Source: Cutibacterium namnetense (GTDB lineage Bacteria; Actinomycetota; Actinomycetes; Propionibacteriales; Propionibacteriaceae). Taken from it: a DNA stretch of 64,000 nucleotides. This document shows, piece by piece, positions 1-11,551 of the stretch. A program made the position numbers and the translations under genes. The notes under the pieces are model-generated. The model was not told the origin of the DNA and made no database searches. It saw only the letters and a list, made by a program, of their open reading frames with translations. Numbering within the stretch: the stretch's first letter is position 1; each line of letters opens with the position of its first letter. The stretch covers positions 121,513 to 185,512 of the forward strand of contig NZ_LWHO01000005.1 in the NCBI RefSeq assembly GCF_001642025.1, given 5' to 3'.

Positions 1-1613
1 GCGACGGACGGATCCTTTCTGAGACCCCGCAGTGGATCATCGACGCCGGATCCGCCGAGATGTACGAGGCGATCGCGGGTAAGACGACCTTCACCGCCCG
101 CAAACTCGTCGTTGAGGCCCTCGTGGCGTCCGGCGAGATGGATGGTGAGCCCAAACCCACCCAGCGCAAGGCCAATTTCTATGAAAAAGGCGACAAACCG
201 CTGGAAATCATCGGCACCCGGCAGTGGTACATCCGCAACGGTGGCCGTGACGATGAGCTGCGCGACGCCTTGCTAGAGCGCGGCCGAGAACTCGAGTGGG
301 TTCCTGAGCACATGCGTCACCGCTACGAGAACTGGGTCGAGGGGCTCAACGGCGACTGGCTCATCAGTCGTCAGCGCTTCTTCGGCGTCCCATTCCCGGT
401 GTGGTACCCGCTAGACGCCGACGGCGAACCCGAGTATGACCACCCGCTGCTACCTGACGAATCCGCCCTCCCGGTGGATCCGGCCTCCCAGCCACCGTCC
501 GGATACCAGGAGTCCCAGCGCGGTGTCGCCGGCGGATTCATTGGCGACCCGGACGTCATGGACACCTGGGCCACGTCCTCGCTGACTCCCCAAATCGTCA
601 CCGGTTGGGAGCGCGACGCCGACCTGTTCGCCAAGACCTTCCCCATGGATTTCGCCCCCGAAGCCCACGACATCATCCGCACCTGGGTGTTTTCCCGCGT
701 GGTGCGGGCACATCTGGAAAACGGTGTGCTGCCGTGGAAGCGAGCCGCGATCTCGGGATTTGTCACCGACCCCGACCGCAAAAAAATGTCGAAGTCGAAG
801 GGCAACACCGTCGTCCCGACCGAAATCATTGAGCAGTTCGGCGCTGACGCGGTGCGTTGGCGTGCCGCCATGGCTCGTCCGGGTATGGACTCCCCCTTCG
901 ACAAGGCTCAGATGAAGGTCGGACGCCGTCTGGCGATGAAGATCCTCAACGCGTCAAAGTTCGTCCTCGGTTTTGGTGCCGGCGGTCAGGTCTGCGACAT
1001 CACCAACCCCGCTGATCTGTCGATGCTAGCCGGGCTGCGCCAGCTCATCGTTGAGGCCACCGAGGCATTCGACAAGTTCAACTACACCGCCGCCCTAGAG
1101 GCCTCTGAGCAGTTCTTCTGGACTTTCTGCGACGATTACCTCGAGTTGATCAAGGAGCGCGCCTACAACTCCGAGGGGGCCGACGAAGCAGGTGCGTTAA
1201 GCGCCCGGACTGCACTACGTCTAGCCCTTGACGTTATGCTTCGGCTGTTTGCCCCGTTCCTGCCTTTCGTCACCGAAGAGGTCTGGAGTTGGTGGAAGAC
1301 AGGGTCAGTACACACCTCTTCCTGGCCAACCGCCGACGAGGTGCCAGCCACCGGCGACGTCGACCTCATGATCGACGTCTCGACTGCCTTGGTCGAGCTG
1401 CGCGGCGTGAAATCGACCCACAAGGTTCCGATGCGCACCCCGATCCTCTCGGCCCGTATCAGCGCCCCGAAGTCGATCATCGCGAACCTCAAGGCCGTTG
1501 AGTCCGACTTGGCCAAGGTGTCGAAGACCGAGCAGTTCACGTGGTCCGAGGGCGGGGAGGCCCTGACCCTTGATGCCGAGTTGGGAGAGCCTCCAGCCAA
1601 GCGTAAGAAGTGA
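1..1613 (+). CDS. valS: Valyl-tRNA synthetase, C-terminal part (5' end outside window)
   Basis: Class I aminoacyl-tRNA synthetase that charges tRNA-Val in the cytoplasm. The reading frame is open from position 3 to the TGA at 1613, so the gene starts before the window and about 535 codons are present. The class I KMSKS loop is encoded at 783-797 within KKMSKSKGN. It is followed by the anticodon-binding helical domain (LLFAPFLPFVTEEVWSWW-like region) and a shortened tail ending in a basic AKRKK. The segment before KMSKS matches the end of the Rossmann fold and part of the editing insertion (WLISRQRFFGVPFP). The missing 5' part should hold the HIGH motif. The gene is followed at once by a strong hairpin terminator. 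The call is family-level recognition and is considered secure. Confidence 0.95.
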   Translation, partial: DGRILSETPQWIIDAGSAEMYEAIAGKTTFTARKLVVEALVASGEMDGEPKPTQRKANFYEKGDKPLEIIGTRQWYIRNGGRDDELRDALLERGRELEWVPEHMRHRYENWVEGLNGDWLISRQRFFGVPFPVWYPLDADGEPEYDHPLLPDESALPVDPASQPPSGYQESQRGVAGGFIGDPDVMDTWATSSLTPQIVTGWERDADLFAKTFPMDFAPEAHDIIRTWVFSRVVRAHLENGVLPWKRAAISGFVTDPDRKKMSKSKGNTVVPTEIIEQFGADAVRWRAAMARPGMDSPFDKAQMKVGRRLAMKILNASKFVLGFGAGGQVCDITNPADLSMLAGLRQLIVEATEAFDKFNYTAALEASEQFFWTFCDDYLELIKERAYNSEGADEAGALSARTALRLALDVMLRLFAPFLPFVTEEVWSWWKTGSVHTSSWPTADEVPATGDVDLMIDVSTALVELRGVKSTHKVPMRTPILSARISAPKSIIANLKAVESDLAKVSKTEQFTWSEGGEALTLDAELGEPPAKRKK

Positions 1614-1669
1614 GGCAATCACAACCTCCTGATCCATTTCGGAGCCAGTGAGCATCCCGGAACCAGCAC

Positions 1670-1703
1670 AAAGGGGTCGACCGCAGCGACGGTCGGCCCC
1701 TTT
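1670..1703 (+). terminator. Rho-independent terminator after valS
   Basis: A long inverted repeat (AAAGGGG...CGACCG pairing with CGGTCG...CCCCTTT) around a short loop is followed by TTTCTC. It lies 56 bases after the valS stop, as expected for its terminator. Confidence 0.75.
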
Positions 1704-1847
1704 CTCGTGGCGAGGTCGTCCTGTTCACGATTACATCAAGCGTTCACAAGGTCTGCACATCTCCTTGCAGCGCCCCGGCAATACTCCATAGCCTCTCCTC
1801 AACCTGTAACAACGGACTCCAGCCAAGTGGAGTCCCGAGGAAGGACA

Positions 1848-4800
1848 ATGATGTCGCGAACCCCACGGGGCAGGTCCATCGGTGCGCTCGCCGTGTCAGC
1901 AGGCACGATGTTCGCATTGGTCGCGCCGATGGCCCCTGCACATGCCAAAACCGGATACCACCGAATCGACCAAGCAGCGATCACCGCGATTGCCGCTGAC
2001 TCAGCCACCTCCACCGATCCGATTTCCAACGCCTTGGACGGCCATCCCGATACGATCTGGCGTCCCAAGTGGCACAGCGGAAGGGATCCGTTACCTCACT
2101 GGATCGTATTCAAGCTGGGCGATAAGGCCATGAATCTGGGCAAAGTGGAGATCACGCCCAGATCCAGCTCGAACAGATCAGGTCGCATACACAACTATGA
2201 GCTGTATGCGGCCGACACCAAGACCTGCAATAACGCCGCATTCTCTTCAGCAAAGCCAGTTGCAACGGGCTCCTACGACGTCTCCGACACGTCGGTACGC
2301 ACAATCACCTTCGCTGCGACCAAGGCCACCTGCGTCAAGGTGAAGATGAATTCTCCCTGGGGAGGCGACGGGCCGGACAAAGAAGCCTCCTCGATGGCGG
2401 AGTTCAACGCCTTCACGGTCGATGGGTCGGACCCATCCCCGAACCTTACGTCGTCGAGGCCCCCAACCCCGGAGGTCCCAAGCGACGCCATCAGCCTGTC
2501 CGACGGCGCTGTGACAGTCAGAGTCCGTCGTGACTTCCCGCAGGTAATCGACTACACCGTCGGCCACGCGCACCTGGCCGGACGCATCGGCTCCCCGTTA
2601 ACGAAGGTCAGGATCAACGGCACTGACCGCGTCGCCACTGTCTCCGCCCCCAAGACGACGGACACCTCCGCATCCTGGAAGCTCACCTTCCACGACCTGC
2701 CCGGGGTGGAACTCACCACACACGTCGAGATCGCCGATGGTGTCATGACATGGTCGATCCCACACATCGTCGACACAGCCAACCATCGCGTCAACACCGT
2801 GTCGGTGCCTGGCCTCGCCCTCGCCTCGGTCACCTCAACTGATCCGAAAGCGCAACTGAGCAGTGCAAACATCGTCGTCGACCGCAACAAAAGCGGCGAT
2901 CTCTTCCAGCCCCTAGCTACTACTGACGTCTCGCGGGGCACCTCCTGGGTCGCTATGGCGAACGATTCCACACTTGCCGCCGGGTTCGAGGACAACGCAA
3001 CCCAGGACGGCCTGGTCGGCTCTGCCGCCACAGTTGCCCGTTTCATCCACTCCATCTCCCAAGTCGGGGGCACCAAGGTTGGAGCTATCGAACCGGCGAC
3101 CTGGGTCCACCGCGGCAAAGGGTCTGCCACCCCCTGTCCCTCCGACTCGCTCGGCAACAAGGCTGTATGCCAGTTGCCCGGCGGTGCCACCGTCAAGGAC
3201 GGCATTGGCCCGGACCCCGATACCCCATACGTCCGGGTGAAAATCGTCGCTGACGCCAATGGCGACGGCAAGGTTGACTGGCAAGACGCAGCCGTCGCCA
3301 CCCGGGGCGTCACCATGAAGCCGACCGGCTCGGGGGACGTGGCGAACAAGGTCGTTACCCATATTCCGTTTAACATCGTCTCCCAGGCGACTCATCCATT
3401 CCTTCGTACCTTGGATGATGTCAAGCACATCTCTTTGGCGACCGACGGGCTCGGCCAGCAGGCCCTGCTCAAGGGTTACCAGGCCGAAGGCCACGACTCG
3501 GCACACCCCGATTACGGCGGCAACGTCTCCCACCGTGCCGGCGGGATGAAGGATCTCGAGAAGCTCACTGAGTCGGGCAAGCGGTGGAACACCGATTTCG
3601 GCATTCACGTTAACCTCGTGGAGTCCTATCCTGAGGCGAATCACTTCGGCGACAACATCCTCGTCAAGCCGTACCAGAAGGCGTGGGACTGGATGGAGCA
3701 GTCCTACCGAATGGATTACGCCAAGGATCTTGGGTCTGGTCAGCTCTTCGCTCGGCTCAACTAGCTGAGAAAAGAGCTGGGAGCCAAGTCCAACCTCGAC
3801 TGGTTGTACTTCGATACCAACTACCCTGCCGGTTGGCAGAACGACCGGATCGCCAACGCTCTGAACGCCGAAGGCTGGAAGATCGGTTCGGAATGGTCGT
3901 CAACCTATCCGCGCTATAACCAGTGGTCGCACTGGGCCAATGACGAGAACTACGGCACCGGCAACAAGGGATACAGTTCCCGGATCATTCGGTTCATCAA
4001 CAATTCCCGCCGCGACACCTGGAATCCTGATCCGATCCTCGGCAACTCCAATGTCGTCGAGTATGAGGGTTGGACGAGCCACAACGACTACAACGCATTC
4101 ATCGCGAATGTGTGGCAACGCAACCTACCTACCAAGTTTTTGCAGCGTTCGGACATCATGTCCTGGCAAGACGGCCGTATCGCTTTCGCGAACGGAACCG
4201 TGGCAACCTCGTCGAAGAAGTCCATCTCAGGTCATGAGATTCCCACCGCAAGGACCATCACCTTCGACGGTGCCACGGTCTTTAAGGAAGGCGGGGCCTA
4301 CCTGCTGCCTTGGTCCAACGGTGGCGGAGACCGCCTGTACTACTGGAATCCGGGCAATGGCTCCGCAACCTGGAAACTCACAAATTCCTGGGCGACACAG
4401 AAGTCGGTGACTCTGTTCATGCTCACCGACACCGGTCGCGTCAAGGTTGCCGATATCCCCGTCACCAACGGATCCATCAGGATTCCAGCAACCAAAGCCA
4501 GGACTGCCTACGTCCTCTACCCAACGTCCAAGGTGCCTGCTGCTAAAACCCCGAATTGGGGAGAGGGAAGCCACTTCGTCAATCCAGGTTTCTACTCCGG
4601 TGACACCACTGGCTGGAATGCCCATGGAGACGTGTCGGTCAAGCACAACGACCGTGGCAACTTCCACCTCGAGTTCGGCAAGGCACAGTCGCAGATCTCC
4701 CAAATCCTCAATCTGCCTGCTGGTGACCACTCCCTGTGGGCGTGGGTCCAGATAGATCCGACCAAGACCCGTCCGGTGGGACTTGCCGTCGACGGCACCG

Positions 4801-5790
4801 GAGTCACCCCCATCGACCATCAGAAGGGATGCGGGGGCCACGCGGAATCCGCTATCACATCCACGACAGCCATCAACGCCACCGCTTCCGACGAGTATTT
4901 CGGCACCTACCACCAGCGGCTGCGAATTGCCTTCCACTCTGACGGCAGACCAGTCACCGTTACCTTGAAGGCGCTGGCCGGGAACGCTGTCGTCAGCGCC
5001 GATGACTTCCGAGTCGTTAGCACTGCCACACCCAAGGATCCCCACACCTGCCACCGTTCTCTTCCAAGACTTCGAGGACGTCGACACCGGATACTGGCCC
5101 TTTGTTACGGCAAGCGCAGGCATGGACGGAGATGCCCGAACCCAGTTGTCCCGCCGCCATGAGCCCTACACCCAGAAGGGTTGGAACGGTCGGGCCATGG
5201 ACTCGGTTCTCAGTGGTGACTGCTCGTTGAAGATGCACGAAGAGCGCAACGGGATCGTGCTGCGCACCACCACCGCGTCCGCCCCTCTAACCGGGGATGG
5301 GACCCGATACCGCATCTCCTTCGACTACCAGGCTGACAAACCCGGGTACTCGTTCGTCACAGGTCACGACAAGGTCAGTGGAAAGTCCGTCAAAGAAGTC
5401 ATCGCCGAGTCCCATGCCATGGGAGTCGCCACCTCGACAACCTCGTTCTCCACCGACATCGTCGTGAAGGACCAGCCCACCTGGGTCGGATTCACCCACC
5501 AAGGTGACGGTGACATGTCGATCGACAACCTGCGCATCGAGAAGCTCGATCCAAGACCAGCCTCCGCCGTCTCCACGCCGGCCGCGGTATTCCCGGATAC
5601 CTGCACGCCGACTCCCAAACCGATCCGACCGGGGCAGCCCTCGACGACGCCGGGCTCCCCCGAGATCCCAGGAACGGGCAAACGCCCCAACCACCCTCAT
5701 GCTTTGCCTCGTACTGGAGGGCTTGGCCGCAGCAATTCGAAGGCCGTAGCGCCAACAGTTGCGGGGGTTATTGCCCATCAAGGCCAGTAA
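1848..5790 (+). pseudogene. Secreted endo-alpha-N-acetylgalactosaminidase (GH101), disrupted
   Basis: GH101 enzymes release the Gal-beta-1,3-GalNAc disaccharide from mucin O-glycans. The ATG at 1848 follows an AGGAAGGA site and opens a signal peptide ending near APAHA. Next come an F5/8C-like carbohydrate-binding domain (about residues 35-185), beta-sandwich regions and the GH101 barrel. Two lesions interrupt the gene. An in-frame TAG at 3762-3764 ends the first product at 638 aa. The same frame then continues straight into family sequence (LRKELGAKSNLDWLYFDTNY). The probable nucleophile Asp (codon 3813, in YFDTNYP) and acid/base Glu (codon 3891, in GSEW) both lie after the stop. A second break near 5040-5043 (one extra C) moves the C-terminal domain into the next frame, which runs to 5790. 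The end carries LPRTGG with no hydrophobic stretch after it. Intact length would be about 1,310 aa. Catalytic assignments are by analogy to bifidobacterial and pneumococcal GH101. Confidence 0.85.
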
Positions 5791-5834
5791 TGATCGGTTG
5801 AGGGTCCACACCATTTCGTGGGCCTCGCTCGAGA

Positions 5835-5875
5835 AAGGATCAGCCCCCGCGCTTGTGAGGCAGGGGCTGATCCTT
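5835..5875. terminator. Bidirectional hairpin terminator between GH101 and tricorn-like gene
   Basis: A perfect 13-bp inverted repeat (AAGGATCAGCCCC / GGGGCTGATCCTT) with a 15-base loop sits in the gap between two convergent genes. The A and T flanks allow it to serve either strand. Confidence 0.7.
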
Positions 5876-5907
5876 GGCCATGTCCCGGTGGCCGTGATGA
5901 GGCAGGC

Positions 5908-8900
5908 TCAGCACCGACCAAATGCCGGACCGGGCAGTTCTGGCGGGGTGGCTGCTGGTTTCTCGTCGAGCTGTTGCAGGCACTCGGCAATCGCCGCGTC
6001 GAGCTGAACGTCGTTATCGGACTGCCAATCCTCCGGAGACACCGTCACGACGATGTCCGGATCGACGCCGTGGTTCTCCACACCCCAGCCATAGCTGCCA
6101 TACCAGCCGGCGTACCGCGGCTGGGTCACTGAGGTGCCATCAACGAGGTCAAACCTGCCGTCGATTCCGACGACACCGCCCCACGACCTCTCGCCAATGA
6201 CCTTGGCGTACCCCATCGCCTGGGTGGCGGCCGCGACGATGTCACCATCGGAGCCAGCCCACTGGTTAGTAATCATGACGATCGGGCCGCGCACAGCGTT
6301 CTGCGGATAGGTATCCGCAGTGGCATACCACCTGCTGTAATCCCACCCGACGACCCTGCGAGCTAGCCTCTCGACAACCAGCTGCGAGGTGTGACCACCA
6401 TGATTGAACCTCACGTCAGCAATAACGCCCTCGTGGCGGGTGGCCTCACCGATCTGGCGGTGTAACTCGGCCCAACCATCGCAGACCATATCCGGTACAT
6501 GCAGGTAGCCGAGTCGTCCGCCCGAATGTTCCTCAACATAGCGGCGACGCGACGCCACCCAGTCGTGGTAGCGCAGCGGAGCCTCGTCAGCCATGGGCAC
6601 GACGGCTACCTGACGCACATCCTCGCCGCGACGTACCGTCAGCTCAACAACCCGTCCCGCTGATCCTTCCAGGAGCTCACCGAGGCAGCCATCGACGCCG
6701 ACTTTCCGACCGTCTACCGCAACGACGACGTCCCCATCAGCCACCGCGACTCCAGCTGCCCGCAGCGGCGACCATGCGCGAGGATCCGACGACTCGCCAG
6801 GAATAACCCGGATGACCTTAGCCCCGCCAGCCTCGCTGCTGACGTCGGCACCTAGCAGACCAGCGCGCATATCCGGATCCCCAGTGACGCCGGGGGCCGA
6901 CACGTAGGAGTGCGAGGTGTTGAGCTCAGCAACGGTCTCCCAGAGGATGTCGTGGAGGTCGTCTGCGACGTGGCACAGCTCAACGAGGGGACGGTAGCGG
7001 GCCAGGACGGCGTCCCAGTCGACCCCGTTCATGTCCTCGCGCCAATAGTGGCTCGCCATAAGGCGCCCGTTCTCATCAAACATCTGACGCCACTCAGCAC
7101 GCGGATTGATGGTGCGACGCAGCCGCGTCAGGTCGACGCGGATGCATGCGGGATCGTCGTCATCAACCCTGTGAGATGAGGGGACGACGATAATGTCATC
7201 GCGATGGCGCACCACGAGACGCTCCCCATCGCCCGAAACGGAGAAGGTGTCGACGCGTTCACACAGCTTGTCGAGATGACGGGCGGACAAGTTGTAGTGC
7301 CACAAGGTGTCGCTAGGCGCTTCCCCGGTAACACCCGCGCGCGTAGCACCGAGCTCGCCACCGCGATCAGCCATCTCGATCCACACCAGGCCATCTTTGA
7401 CGGCTGCCAGATCGCGGTAGGAACCCGACGATACCGGGAACGGCACCATCCTCTCCTCGAATCCGTCGGCAGCAAGATGGCAAACAACATCTAGACTCGC
7501 CTCAGCTTCGCCATTACCAGCCTCTGCGGTGGCCTTGGCTGGAGCGTCCTGCACTTCACTGATTCGCCATCCCTGGGAGGACGGGCCGAACGGAGATGCC
7601 TCGGTCGCGCTGAGTGGAACCAGCCACGGACGCTGCGTGTGGCCGAAGGACAGGTCGAAGGTCTGACCGTCATAATTCGGGTCAAAGGTGCGCGCTGAAA
7701 GCATGGCGAGGTACTTGCCATCGGCAGTGAAGACCGGGCACGAGTCGTCAAAGGTGCCGCGGGTGAGCTCAAAGGACTCCCTCATGCCCTGCTCATCCCA
7801 GCATCGGATTTGACCGATCATGGCCTCGCCAGTAGCCATCGGGGATCGCCACACTAAATAGCGGGAATCGGGAGACCATGCCAGCCCATTCGCCTCGCCT
7901 TCCGGAGACGTTCCAACCTCGCGGATGGCCCCGTCGGCAATGGTGACGATCAGGATGCGGCCGTCATGGCTAATGAGGGCAACCTTCTTGCCGTCGGGGG
8001 CTGGTGCGATATGCAGCACGCGACCAATCTGCCCCTGGGCAATACGCCGAATCTCACCAGTGCCATCAAGGTTGGCGACCTCGAGGCAGTCTTCTCCGTC
8101 GACGTCGCTGGCCCACACTCCTTGGCCGGACTGGCCAAGAACGCGCGGCTCACGGATGCGAACGCCGTCGGCTGCCGAGAGAGCTCGCGCGGGGCCGCAG
8201 CGATGGGTGAGGAAGTATGCGGCCCCTCGCCACTCAAGCAACGATCCGTCGCCACCATGATCCGAGACGACCGCTTCCAGGCGATCCGTAGGATCCAGCG
8301 GTACGCGCGGCGGGGCTCCGATACCGAGGTCAATCTCCAGACGTTCTGGCTCTGCGTCAAGGCCAGTCATCGTCCACAGCGCACCGTGGGCGTGATAAAC
8401 GATCGTCGCACCGTCAGTACGCGGGTCACGAACGTAGCCCTGCTCGGGGCCATGGTGGGTGTGCTGGCGCAAATCATGTCCTCGCCCATCCACCGACCAA
8501 AGTTGGGCCTGCGCCTGTGGACAGTTGTCGTCACTCATGTCGGAGCTGAACAGCAGCCGTCCGTCGATCCAACCAACTCCGTATCGTCCGGCTGCAGCGT
8601 AGCGACCGTCGTGATCGTCATTGCCGTCACGCAGCAGGCGTAGGAATTTCTCGGCACCGGCGGGACGCAGCCAGATCTGGCCAGCGGTACCACCGCGGTA
8701 ACGCTTCCACCGCGAGCAGTCGCCGGAATTCGGGGTGACAACGGCGACGGCTCCGTCTGGATTGACGGCCAGGTTCATCCCCGGTCCGTACCCAAGACGC
8801 TCGACCTGGCCGTTGAGGGAGACGGTGTACAACCATGCCAAGCCAACGTCGTTGGTCTGGTGCGGGGATGAGAACACCACGTGCTCGTCGTCCTGCCAGC

Positions 8901-9177
8901 CGACGACGAGGTTACGCGCTGCCCCTAGCCAGGTGAGTCGGCACTGATCTCCCGTAGCCAGGTCGATGACGAATACCTCGGGCCGCTGGCCCAGGTAGGA
9001 GGTCCATGCAATCTTGGTGCCGTCGGGGCTAAAGCGAGGATTGCGGACCATAACGTGATCGTTGGTGAGACGACTCGCTCGTCCTCCGGTGACGGGAACC
9101 AACCACACATCGTCGTCAGCGGTGAACACCACGAGGTCGCCGTGAACGTCGGGGTATCGCAGGTATCCAGTTGCCAT
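5908..9177 (-). CDS. Tricorn-like serine protease
   Basis: Large cytoplasmic peptidase of the S41 tricorn family, which trims peptides made by upstream proteases. The 1,089-aa product begins with beta-propeller repeats (YLRYPDVHGD, RNPRFSPDGTKIAWTS, GLAWSPDSRYLVW). It continues with a PDZ-like segment (GVAVADGDVVVAVDGRKVG) and a C-terminal catalytic domain. By analogy to Thermoplasma tricorn, His756 (in TSHSY) and Ser976 (in AGSDGD) are the catalytic pair, and the late ENHGVDPD segment supplies the substrate-anchoring acid. The ATG at 9177 was chosen over an upstream in-frame start because MATGYLRYPDVHGD is the usual family N-terminus; the 21 extra residues look non-coding. It lies on the same strand just downstream of clpX, but 197 bases separate them. 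The family call is firm; the peptide substrates are unknown. Confidence 0.9.
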   Translation of the reverse strand: MATGYLRYPDVHGDLVVFTADDDVWLVPVTGGRASRLTNDHVMVRNPRFSPDGTKIAWTSYLGQRPEVFVIDLATGDQCRLTWLGAARNLVVGWQDDEHVVFSSPHQTNDVGLAWLYTVSLNGQVERLGYGPGMNLAVNPDGAVAVVTPNSGDCSRWKRYRGGTAGQIWLRPAGAEKFLRLLRDGNDDHDGRYAAAGRYGVGWIDGRLLFSSDMSDDNCPQAQAQLWSVDGRGHDLRQHTHHGPEQGYVRDPRTDGATIVYHAHGALWTMTGLDAEPERLEIDLGIGAPPRVPLDPTDRLEAVVSDHGGDGSLLEWRGAAYFLTHRCGPARALSAADGVRIREPRVLGQSGQGVWASDVDGEDCLEVANLDGTGEIRRIAQGQIGRVLHIAPAPDGKKVALISHDGRILIVTIADGAIREVGTSPEGEANGLAWSPDSRYLVWRSPMATGEAMIGQIRCWDEQGMRESFELTRGTFDDSCPVFTADGKYLAMLSARTFDPNYDGQTFDLSFGHTQRPWLVPLSATEASPFGPSSQGWRISEVQDAPAKATAEAGNGEAEASLDVVCHLAADGFEERMVPFPVSSGSYRDLAAVKDGLVWIEMADRGGELGATRAGVTGEAPSDTLWHYNLSARHLDKLCERVDTFSVSGDGERLVVRHRDDIIVVPSSHRVDDDDPACIRVDLTRLRRTINPRAEWRQMFDENGRLMASHYWREDMNGVDWDAVLARYRPLVELCHVADDLHDILWETVAELNTSHSYVSAPGVTGDPDMRAGLLGADVSSEAGGAKVIRVIPGESSDPRAWSPLRAAGVAVADGDVVVAVDGRKVGVDGCLGELLEGSAGRVVELTVRRGEDVRQVAVVPMADEAPLRYHDWVASRRRYVEEHSGGRLGYLHVPDMVCDGWAELHRQIGEATRHEGVIADVRFNHGGHTSQLVVERLARRVVGWDYSRWYATADTYPQNAVRGPIVMITNQWAGSDGDIVAAATQAMGYAKVIGERSWGGVVGIDGRFDLVDGTSVTQPRYAGWYGSYGWGVENHGVDPDIVVTVSPEDWQSDNDVQLDAAIAECLQQLDEKPAATPPELPGPAFGRC

Positions 9178-9374
9178 GGGTGTCAGGGTACCGCTGTCAC
9201 GGGGACCAGCAGTGTCGCGGGGACCAACAGGAGGAGCCAACGGCGGGCATACGAAGACCCACCACAGCGAGACTCGTCAGGATGACCATTGCCGCTGGAG
9301 CAGCGCACATCCGTGGCGATCTTGCAGAGCCGAGCGCACAAGCTACTCGCCGAAGACCTTGACGAGCACTGGTC

Positions 9375-10664
<1,290 letters not shown>

Positions 10665-10773
10665 CCGGCTTCCTCCTACTCGGCATGCTCGTGTCGATCC
10701 GTCTTCTCCGTGACGATCGTCCTCCCGAGGTGTGCGCCGTCCACCCTAGCCGTGGACGGTACCTATTTGGGAC

Positions 10774-10804
10774 GTCGTCGTCACCCGTGTCGGGTGACGA
10801 CGAC
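10774..10804. repeat. Perfect 14-bp hairpin in the clpP2-clpX gap
   Basis: GTCGTCGTCACCCG and its exact reverse complement are separated by only 3 bases (10788-10790). No T-run follows on either strand, so it is not a textbook terminator. Its place between clpP2 and clpX suggests transcript processing, attenuation or protein binding. Confidence 0.6.
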
Positions 10805-10854
10805 CAACCCTGCAGTAACCCTCGAGGGTCACCAGAAGACAACCTCGTCAAACC

Positions 10855-11544
10855 TCACAGCGAGGTCAAAATGTCGTCGATGAGGCCATACTCCTTCGCG
10901 CCTTGAGCAGTCAAGTACTTGTCGCGATCAATGTCCCTGGAAATCTGCTCGACGCTCTGACCAGTCGCTGTAGCAAGCATGTTCTCCATGAGCTTGCGGA
11001 TGCGCTGAATCTCGTCGTCCAAGATCTCAATATCGGTGGCCTGGCCATATGTGGCCTGGCCCATCGCCGGCTGATGGATCAGGACGGTCGAGTTCGGCAA
11101 GGACAGACGCTGCCCCTTCGCACCGGCGGCCAGCAGCACGGCCGCAGCCGATGCCGCCATGCCCAGACAGATCGTCTGAACGTCGGGACGCACATAGTTC
11201 ATGGTGTCGTAGATCGCCGTCATAGCGGTGAACGAACCACCAGGCGAGTTGATGTACATGCTGATCTGACGATCCGCATCCATCGACTGTAAGCACAGCA
11301 GCTGAGCCATCACGGCGTTGGCGATGTCGTCAGTTACCGGAGTGCCAAGGAAGATGATGCGATCCTCGAACAGCTTGGTGTACGGGTCGACGCGACGTAC
11401 ACCGTAGGAGGTGCGCTCCTCCCATTGCGGGATGTAGTAGTCGTTGCGCGGACCTGCCGGGGCTAGCCCGCCGGGAGCAGCCTGCTCGGCCTGCTCGGCG
11501 TTCATGGCGGCCAACCGATTCTTGTCAAAGGCGTTGAATCCCAT
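10855..11544 (-). CDS. clpP2: ATP-dependent Clp protease proteolytic subunit ClpP2
   Basis: Serine peptidase subunit of the Clp barrel. Actinobacteria use a mixed ClpP1-ClpP2 tetradecamer. The 229-aa product has the Ser132-His157-Asp208 triad in GMAASAAAV, IHQPAMG and DRDKY. It carries a longer N-terminal extension than ClpP1 (about 35 residues before NDYYIPQWEER), which is probably processed. The ATG at 11544 was chosen because upstream in-frame sequence overlaps clpP1. It starts 7 bases after the clpP1 stop, so the two are co-transcribed and probably translationally coupled. Confidence 0.95.
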   Translation of the reverse strand: MGFNAFDKNRLAAMNAEQAEQAAPGGLAPAGPRNDYYIPQWEERTSYGVRRVDPYTKLFEDRIIFLGTPVTDDIANAVMAQLLCLQSMDADRQISMYINSPGGSFTAMTAIYDTMNYVRPDVQTICLGMAASAAAVLLAAGAKGQRLSLPNSTVLIHQPAMGQATYGQATDIEILDDEIQRIRKLMENMLATATGQSVEQISRDIDRDKYLTAQGAKEYGLIDDILTSL

Positions 11545-11551
11545 GGTCACC

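Noticed and set aside
2552..3376. 274-codon minus-strand frame within GH101
   Set aside because: It lies opposite a well-supported domain and has no ribosome site or family resemblance.
4227..5123. 298-codon minus-strand frame in GH101
   Set aside because: Antisense to the pseudogene and without coding character of its own.
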